Part shown: piece after piece, positions 57,785 to 64,000 of the stretch | Layout of the letters: the number at the start of each line of letters is the position of its first letter | Numbering within the stretch: the first letter of the stretch is position 1 | Assembly: GCA_029255685.2 (NCBI GenBank) | Contig: CM055315.2 | Span: 33,237,501-33,301,500, forward strand | Direction of reading: 5' to 3' | DNA length: 64,000 nt | DNA from: Silene conica | Taxonomy: Eukaryota > Streptophyta > Magnoliopsida > Caryophyllales > Caryophyllaceae | Position numbers and translations under genes: made by a program | The notes under the pieces: generated by a model | The model's input: only the letters and a program-made list of their open reading frames with translations | What the model was told of the DNA's origin: nothing | The model's database searches: none

Positions 57785-58537
57785 CAGGGGCGGATCAAGG
57801 ATTTAGAAGTGTGGTGGGCTAGGCTCATATCCGCGATGGTCAGTCATATAAAACCATCAAAATGTATAATTGAGGTCGCACATATGTGAAAGATGTTAGA
57901 CATTTGGGGGTTGCTCCCTTTGTCAAACTTACATCGTTTGGGCCAATATTTTATTATTTATAAATGGTATTTTATTGAAAGACAAACAAATAATAATGAC
58001 AGAGTGATATCTTATAAAAATATACAATATGATTGAATATTACAAAATATATACTTGCATAAATCTATGTTACAATATTATTCAAGGATACAAGTTTCGC
58101 TATATACTAGTAAATTAAACAATCGTCATTTGAAAAACATAAATGTTTTATAATCTCCTTTTTAAAATTCAATTTTTTTTGTATTCTCGAATAGACATGT
58201 ATCTCAACTTGGTTAAAACTAAGGATTTATGGCGGTAAACAACTTAGTATATAAAATACCTTAGTTATAGGGAAAACAATAATAACAATTTACGATTAAT
58301 ATTATTAGGATTTATGATAAAATGCTAAACAACTTATTAGGGTAGTAAATAAAAAAAATGCAACTAATGAGGTTCGAACCCCTACCATCAAGCAAAAGCA
58401 AGCCCTTTTACCTATACTCTTACCAACTGAGACTCATCACAACAATAAATATTTTTAGATGTATATTTTTTTTTTATTCTTGAAAACAGGTTGGGCTGAA
58501 GCCCACCCAGCCCTGTGGCCGGGTGGATCCGCCCTTG
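57785..58537. mobile_element. Non-autonomous hAT element (753 bp), TSD GTTGCATC
   Basis: CAGGGGCGGATCAAGG at the left and GGTGGATCCGCCCTTG at the right are inverted ends of the CAGGGGCGGA type known from plant hAT elements. An exact 8-bp duplication GTTGCATC flanks them (57777-57784, 58538-58545). No transposase is present. Confidence 0.92.
58368..58443 (-). other. tRNA-like segment with A and B box motifs inside the hAT element
   Basis: On the minus strand GAGTCTCAGTTGGTAAGAG (near 58435-58417) resembles a tRNA D-arm/A box and GGTTCGAACC (58380-58371) is a T-arm/B box, about 40 bases apart. The acceptor stem does not pair, so this is not a functional tRNA gene. It could be a tRNA relic captured by the element. 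Confidence 0.6.
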
Positions 58538-58570
58538 GTTGCATCAAACGTTGGTCACTATTGTTTTCTA

Positions 58571-58988
58571 AGACCATCCCCAAGCAAGGTCATGAGGGAG
58601 GTCATGACCTTGTTTGGTCATGGTTAATGAGTTAATTGAGATAATTAATTTGTGACCATTTAGCTAATTTGTGACCATATGACCAACCAAGGTCAATTTG
58701 TGACAATGGTTGAACAAAATTGACCATATTTGTGACCACTTAGGTGGACAATTGTAATTGGTTGATAAATTAAAAAATAATAAAATGATTGGTAAGAAAG
58801 AGTTTTTGGTGGGGTAGAAAATGTGATAAATGATTGGAAATGTTAGAAAGTGGAAAAGTGATTAGGTTGATGACCTAGGTCGTGACCTTTTTGCTTGGGA
58901 GGCTAAAAGTAGGTCAAAATAAATAAGTTGGGATTAAGAGTAAAACCGGGTCGCGACCTAATTATCGCGACCTGCTTGGGGATGGTCT
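58571..58988. mobile_element. MITE-like foldback element (418 bp)
   Basis: AGACCATCCCCAAGCAAGGT and its counterpart GACCTGCTTGGGGATGGTCT are near-perfect inverted ends of about 20 bases. The interior contains GGTCATGACC-type palindromes and repeated TTGTGACCA words. The flank gives only TA or TTA as possible target duplication. Confidence 0.75.
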
Positions 58989-59040
58989 AACAGTAAAATA
59001 ATAAAACGTAATTTTTTTATTTATATTCAAAGCACATATA

Positions 59041-59289
59041 CTCTCTCCTATTTCATATTTTCTTCCCTATTTGCTAAAACGGATTATTCAGTTTTCTTCC
59101 CTTTTTTTATTTTGGAAACTTTTATTCTTATTTTATTCATTTCTCTCTCCTATTATCAAACCACATCTAATTATTCATCCCTCTCTCCTATCACCAAACC
59201 CAATTCTAATATTTTTTACACTTATTTTATTCCCCACCTTAATATTTGTGTCAAACACAAAGGGGAACAAAATATGAAATAAGAGGGAG
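59041..59289. mobile_element. Stowaway-like MITE (249 bp)
   Basis: CTCTCTCCTATTTCATATTT and its inverted partner AAATATGAAATAAGAGGGAG bound the segment, with TA on each side. Confidence 0.82.
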
Positions 59290-59330
59290 TATATGTTTTT
59301 CTGCACATGTTTTAAGAAGTTATTAAAATA

Positions 59331-59527
59331 CTCCCTCCGAGTCTATGTGATTGTTCTTGTTTCCTTTTTTATGCGAGTTTAGTGATTGTTCCTCATTCCC
59401 TTTTTAGTAACTTTTTTGTGGTCTAAAATCAATTCAGTGTGTGGTAGGGTGTTTTGTGTGGTTTAGAATCATTTTCTTATTTATTGTGCATAAAGTAAAA
59501 GGAACAATCACTCAGACTCGGAGGGAG
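59331..59527. mobile_element. Stowaway MITE (197 bp)
   Basis: CTCCCTCCGAGTCTATGTGA pairs with TCACTCAGACTCGGAGGGAG at the right; TA flanks both ends. It lies only 42 bases from the preceding Stowaway-like element. Confidence 0.92.
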
Positions 59528-60037
59528 TATTATTTAAAGTATCGTGGAAAGTGTGTAAGATGCTTTATGATAAGGGAATCCAAAAATTTTAGATAGATGG
59601 TTTCTCCATAATGTTAATGAGAGACCTTTCACATATTAAATATAATATTCTATTTTCCTTTTCTTTTTATAGTATATGTCCCATTAATCTATAGAAGGAC
59701 GGTGCCTCAGGAGACTTATTGTTAAGAAATATGTTTTTTTTTGTGAATTAATGGTGGGTCATTTAATGACATTTTTTGTACATAAAGGTGTTCATAAGGA
59801 CACTTTACTCATTTCTTTTGTTTTATTAAAAAAGTGATAGTTTAAATATAAATGGATTAAAAATGAATAAGTGTAGTTTGTTCGGGAATAAAGAAGTAGT
59901 TGGTATTGGTTAGTGTTTTGTAGGAGAAATCAAGCAAGTAGTATGAAAATTTGTTGTTATTCGAAATTAAACTCGATAAATAAATAGCTTTATATATTTG
60001 GCACGATATTTCTTCCTTAAAATCTTTATAAATTTTC
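59528..60037. other. AT-rich intergenic DNA, no gene seen
   Basis: No frame above 60 codons and no terminal repeats were found. Confidence 0.4.
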
Positions 60038-60421
60038 GAGTAAATTAGATTTCACTTCTTTCTGAAATTAAAATTTTTAAAATTACTTTCTTTTTAAACT
60101 TTTTTCCTAAAATTATCCCTTAAATTACTTTTTTTTTTGCTAAAATTACTCTCTTAAATTGCATTTTTTTTTTCTAAAAGTGTTTCAAAAAAACCGATTT
60201 GAGTTGATTTGTTTCCTCTGTTTTTCAACCCCCTTACATTTGTCTATATATTTATATCTTCCAAAGTATAGATTTGTTAAGGCACAAACGGAATATGTTC
60301 AAAAATAGAGGAAATAAGTCACTAAAAATGCAATTTAAATGAGTAATTTTGGGGAAAAAATTTGAAATTGAGTAATTTTAAAAAAAGTTGATTTTAAAAT
60401 AGAGTAAAATCTAATTTGCTT
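60038..60421. mobile_element. Candidate Mutator-type MITE (384 bp)
   Basis: GAGTAAATTAGATTTCACTT and, from the right, AAGCAAATTAGATTTTACTC start long imperfect inverted repeats (about 75 bases). Flanks TAAATTTTC and TAAATTTTG agree at eight of nine positions, consistent with a 9-bp duplication that has diverged. Confidence 0.65.
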
Positions 60422-61117
60422 TAAATTTTGTGAGATAAAACTGTGGTATATGAGTTGTTTGAGAGGAAATTTGGTATGGTAATTCCGTGCAAATTGACCT
60501 AAAATAGTAAAATTGATGGGAAGGTCGAAAGACACGGCGGATAAAAATCATACAAATAGTATGGGGATTGCTATATCATGCCCCCTGTTTTACTTATTAC
60601 GCCCCTACTTTTTATATTTATTCCACATTTGCCCTTATTCCAACTTTAATAAGAACAATATCTTATTTTATCGTAAATTGTTTTGAGACGATCTGTTTTA
60701 CTTTTGTGACGGTTTTTATTTTACGGAAACTATCACCCATATTTTATTTTATGGAAACAAACACTCGCAAATTAAAAAAAAAATATTTGTTTTATCGTAA
60801 AGTGTTTTTAAGATGAATTTTATTATACTTGTTTTTATTCTTGTGATGGTTTATATTATGCGGTATATCATTATTTATTTATTTGGTTTGACGATTTGTA
60901 TTATATGTAATTTACGATTTATTGTTATTAAAATTTTAAAACGGTTTAAAGAGTAATTAATTTCTCAAATATTCACTCATATTTTGTTACACATGACGGG
61001 CAACTATCAAGCTTTGAAGCGCCTCCACAATCAATTTCAGAGAACAAGAGCTTAATTATTAATTAATTAAGCTCTAGAGTCGCAAGAATAACTCGACAAA
61101 ATAGGCTCTTCTTATGT
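60422..61117. other. AT-rich intergenic DNA, no gene seen
   Basis: A frame at 60568-60816 (82 codons) has no recognised domain. Two related words TTTTATCGTAAATTGTTTTG and TTTTATCGTAAAGTGTTTTT (about 60665 and 60790) suggest a short diverged duplication. Confidence 0.4.
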
Positions 61118-61126
61118 TTTGTTTTA

Positions 61127-61676
61127 GGGATATTCTACGATGTACTCTCGTATTTTTTGGTTTTCTATGTTGTATCCCTATATTTTATAATTTCTATGGT
61201 ATACCCTTAAACTTCTTACTTATTCTCCATAATGACCTCCTTTAAATCTTCATTAAGACTATTACTGTAAAAAGGCATAATTTGACATTTATTTTAACTT
61301 ATTAATGTGGTATCATCATTCTATATAGAAAGTATCACAAATTTCTTTAAATAAGCATAAACTTCTATTAAAAAACATATGTTATAAAGGATGAAATAAT
61401 AATAGCAATTTGAAGAAATTGAGTTAAATTTGTATACTATTTGGTTGGTTAATGGTAATTCGACGAACTAATAAGTAAATGAGAAGGTTGTCGAGTAACT
61501 GAAATGTTAAATAGACGATTTAATAAATAAATTAAGAAATTAAGCTAGCAAAACCAATAAATAAGGTCATCGTATAGACTAATGTATAGAATTTAAGGGC
61601 ATACCATAGAATTTAAAAAATATAGGGGTACAACCTGAAAAATTGAAAAACTCGAGAGTACACCGTAGAATATCCC
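61127..61676. mobile_element. Mutator-type MITE (550 bp), TSD TTTGTTTTA
   Basis: GGGATATTCTACGATGTACT and its right-hand mirror form inverted repeats of about 85 bases. An exact 9-bp direct repeat TTTGTTTTA flanks the element (61118-61126 and 61677-61685). There is no transposase; a frame at 61579-61845 reads through the right repeat and is incidental. Confidence 0.88.
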
Positions 61677-61685
61677 TTTGTTTTA

Positions 61686-62477
61686 TAATGAATGCACCTC
61701 TACATGGACCACATATGCTGGTGCTGCTGGAACAATGTGGACTATAATTGTTCACTAAATTTTCGCAGCTGAACCAACACTCATATAGCCGACGATCATC
61801 ATTAGCCGGAATCCCGGAATTAGCTACCACTACGCAGTACTCCACATACTATATTATATTTTTTGGTTTTGAAACGCTAAGTTAGATTGTTTTTTATGGG
61901 TCTGTCAACAAGTCGGGTAATATTGATTTAATGTGAGTTTGGATTGTTTTGTAAAGAGAAACTGGTTTTTTGTGCGCTCAATCGTGCAAGGTCATTGTTT
62001 TATGGTGAGACGAAATCAGTATGCTCCCAAACATAATTTCACAATCCAATTCCTCCAATTTAACACTCCAAACTAACTTAAATCAACATCTCTATCACTT
62101 ACCAAACAATGCATCATTTTACACGCAGTATTTGAATATATGTACTACTTCCACGTAAGTTTTATTGTCTCATTCTCCATCTTGATTTATCCTAAATTAA
62201 TTATTTTCTTTCTTGTTTTTTTCAAAGTCCCAAATTATGGAATATTTAATGATGTACAATTGTACATACAAACATAACTATTATCACTCCTAGGACAATA
62301 AACTTCATTTTGTCTAAATTAAGAAATAAACCTACTCTGATTCGGTTAATTATTGGTTTTTGATTTTTGCAAAAACATAAATAATAGACGATGGATTAAT
62401 TATTAGATGACAAATGAATTAAATTAAGTATAAATGACCTGAAACCTTTAAAATACTCCAAAAAGAAATATCAAGAC
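61686..62477. other. AT-rich intergenic DNA, no gene seen
   Basis: No coding frame, RNA gene or transposon end was recognised. Confidence 0.4.
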
Positions 62478-62662
62478 CTTCAAATTCTCATTTTAAACCG
62501 TCATTGTCTGTCTTAAGCGTAAGACGGGTCAATACATACCAAATCACTCCGCTTATCACCTAGAAAATCGCATTTTTTTTATTTTTATTATCTCCACGTG
62601 ATAGTATTTGATCCATGTTAAATTTAAGACGGATAATACTCGTCTTAAGTAAGAGTTGCCGA
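62478..62662. mobile_element. Tourist-like MITE, third copy
   Basis: TCAAATTCTCATTTTAAACC, CTGTCTTAAGCGTAAGACGG and AAGACGGATAATACTCGTC match the copies at 56917-57098 and 34023-40201. The outer ends are less clear and no target duplication was confirmed. Confidence 0.7.
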
Positions 62663-62791
62663 AAAAAGAAATGGGAGAAATTCCATAAAAGTAATACCGA
62701 GGATAGGCCTTTATCGATCACCTTCTATAGTTCACGACGAGTGACTCGAAGGCCGAGAGTGGACAATTTGAGCTAAGGATGGACCACTAGT

Positions 62792-63344
62792 TGTTGGAAT
62801 AATTGCTTCAAAAGAAGCATTTGTTGTCTTTACCGAGGAAGTATTTAATCCGTCCTCTTATTTGTTTGTGCAATCAGTCGTGTTAATGCTTACACACTGA
62901 ATTGGTGAGTCATCTTGTTTTCTCAAGATTGAATGTGCACAGAATTCGTTCCACCATAAATGCTACGTACTATGAATCTTACATATCCTCATTGCTATAT
63001 AAACCCTCCCTCATCAATCACAAATCTCACTCAACTCATCACTTCTTCTTCTCAGCAAACTTTCTCTCCTACTTATATTTTTCTGTCTACTAAATAATTC
63101 TAAAGGTTCTTTGGCAACGAACTTGGCTTTGTTCATCTGTTTCTCCGCCTACACCAGAGAAACAGCGGTTGTGTAATCCTGGGGGTTGAGTGCCATTTGA
63201 GGCCGTGTGTAGTAGACGGGGCATAAATCAACTTTAGGACAGTGACGCTTGTCACGCCACAACCTTCCGTCTCAGATAAGATCTTTACTGTTTATCTTTT
63301 CTCTATTATTTAGTTTCTACGCTATACCTACTACCGTGATAACA
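62792..63344 (+). mobile_element. Solo LTR (553 bp), probably Ty1/copia, TSD CTAGT
   Basis: It starts TGTTGGAATAATTGCTTC and ends CGTGATAACA, with CTAGT on both sides (62787-62791, 63345-63349). A TATA box TATATAA at 62996-63002 precedes a pyrimidine-rich probable leader. No primer site or coding region follows, so it is solo. Assignment to copia rests on the short length and the TGTTGG start, which is suggestive only. Confidence 0.85.
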
Positions 63345-63349
63345 CTAGT

Positions 63350-64000
63350 AAGACTTGTATTTAAGGGTTTATTACTACTGCACGTCTGCACACGCCATAG
63401 AATCATGCAATGTCGTACACTATAAATTTATCGGTAAGTTTTCTGGTGACGGACATATTTATTATAATTTAAAATGAGCTGAGTGTTACCCAATATATAG
63501 ATTAGATAAAATAAATTGCTACTTTTTAGAGACCTTGTTATAAATATGTATTTGTGATGAATGAAGTTTGAATTAATATTACTACGTTAAATACAAGAGA
63601 AAGGGTGTCGGTTCACTCGTAGAAGAAACAATGTGGTCCTGTCATACAGCTTGGCAGACAAATTATAGTATGTGTGCTTATTTAGGATACATCATAGTCT
63701 AACTTGTTAGTTATGACCGGTATATCCGTCATAAGGTTTTTAACGAGTTAAATATTATTTATGTTGGTGGGAAAAATAAAAATAATTTGCTACTAGCAAG
63801 ATATTTTACTTTTATCTTATCTCTTTATATAAGTATTACTTAATCGTTATAAGTTTGCGACGGATATGTCCATATAACAACGAAAATTTATGTTTAGAAT
63901 GGAAGTTATGATTTGAAACTGCAAGGTTGGTGGAATTCGTATTGAAGTTAAGTGTCCACACACTCATCCAACTTTGACGTGCTGGATATTTCTGTGACAC
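63350..64000. other. AT-rich intergenic DNA with a possible MITE
   Basis: No gene is seen. TATATCCGTCATAAGGTTTT (about 63720) and the inverted AAGTTTGCGACGGATATGTC (about 63851) could be the arms of a roughly 160-bp foldback element, but the boundaries are unclear. Confidence 0.35.

Noticed and set aside
58368..58443. A functional tRNA gene
   Set aside because: The acceptor stem does not pair and the anticodon arm is unclear; only the two box motifs are convincing.

Overview
The window is plant nuclear DNA, almost certainly from a flowering plant with a repeat-rich genome. The evidence is Ty3/gypsy chromoviruses with tRNA-Met primer sites, a Tat/Athila-type LTR, two CACTA (En/Spm) elements, a MULE with transposase, a Helitron, an L1-type LINE, Stowaway MITEs and a plant carboxylesterase. 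I cannot name the species; a Caryophyllales eudicot is only a guess. Only one gene looks like an ordinary host gene: an intronless carboxylesterase at 55964-56896 (+).

Layout. 1-4922 (-): the 5' part of a Ty3/gypsy element (LTR 1296-4922, PBS, an open gag reading frame running off the left edge). It sits in the 3' internal part of a Tat/Athila-like element (4923-8541, +, LTR 6984-8541), which in turn interrupts an LTR remnant of another gypsy element (8542-9205, PBS 9208-9219). 9935-20298: a short non-autonomous CACTA element split by a young gypsy chromovirus (10338-18725, TSD GTAAG) that has lost its 5' LTR end, PBS and N-terminal gag, and carries a frameshift and a reverse-transcriptase active-site change. 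20299-23373: an AT-rich alternating tandem repeat interrupted by a 1961-bp Helitron (21180-23140). 23374-25599: no recognisable gene.

25844-43581 is a 17.7-kb CACTA element (TSD TGT) with two minus-strand genes. The TNP2 transposase gene is broken, among other things by a copia solo LTR at 30660-31934. The TNPA-like gene at 27024-28771 appears open. Further right, a MITE inside this CACTA element contains a gypsy solo LTR (34048-40040, TSD GTCAT), which contains a MULE (35391-38523, TSD GGTTGTGTG). The right flank is an L1-type LINE (43871-55493, -) split by a coding-free LTR retrotransposon (44470-53399, TSD CCCTC) whose LTRs are nearly identical.

55494-64000 is the least disturbed part: the carboxylesterase with a short promoter, then small DNA transposons (a hAT element with an 8-bp TSD, Stowaway, Tourist-like and Mutator-type MITEs), a 553-bp solo LTR (62792-63344, TSD CTAGT) and AT-rich intergenic DNA.

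The transposons do not form a pathway. What joins them is a layered insertion history that can be ordered from target-site duplications. I see no operon, CRISPR array, rRNA or intact tRNA gene, and no convincing new molecular system. The value lies in the nested structure and in several derived elements: an LTR-gag fusion, a coding-free LTR element, a Helitron with a possible captured exon, and palindrome-bearing MULE ends.
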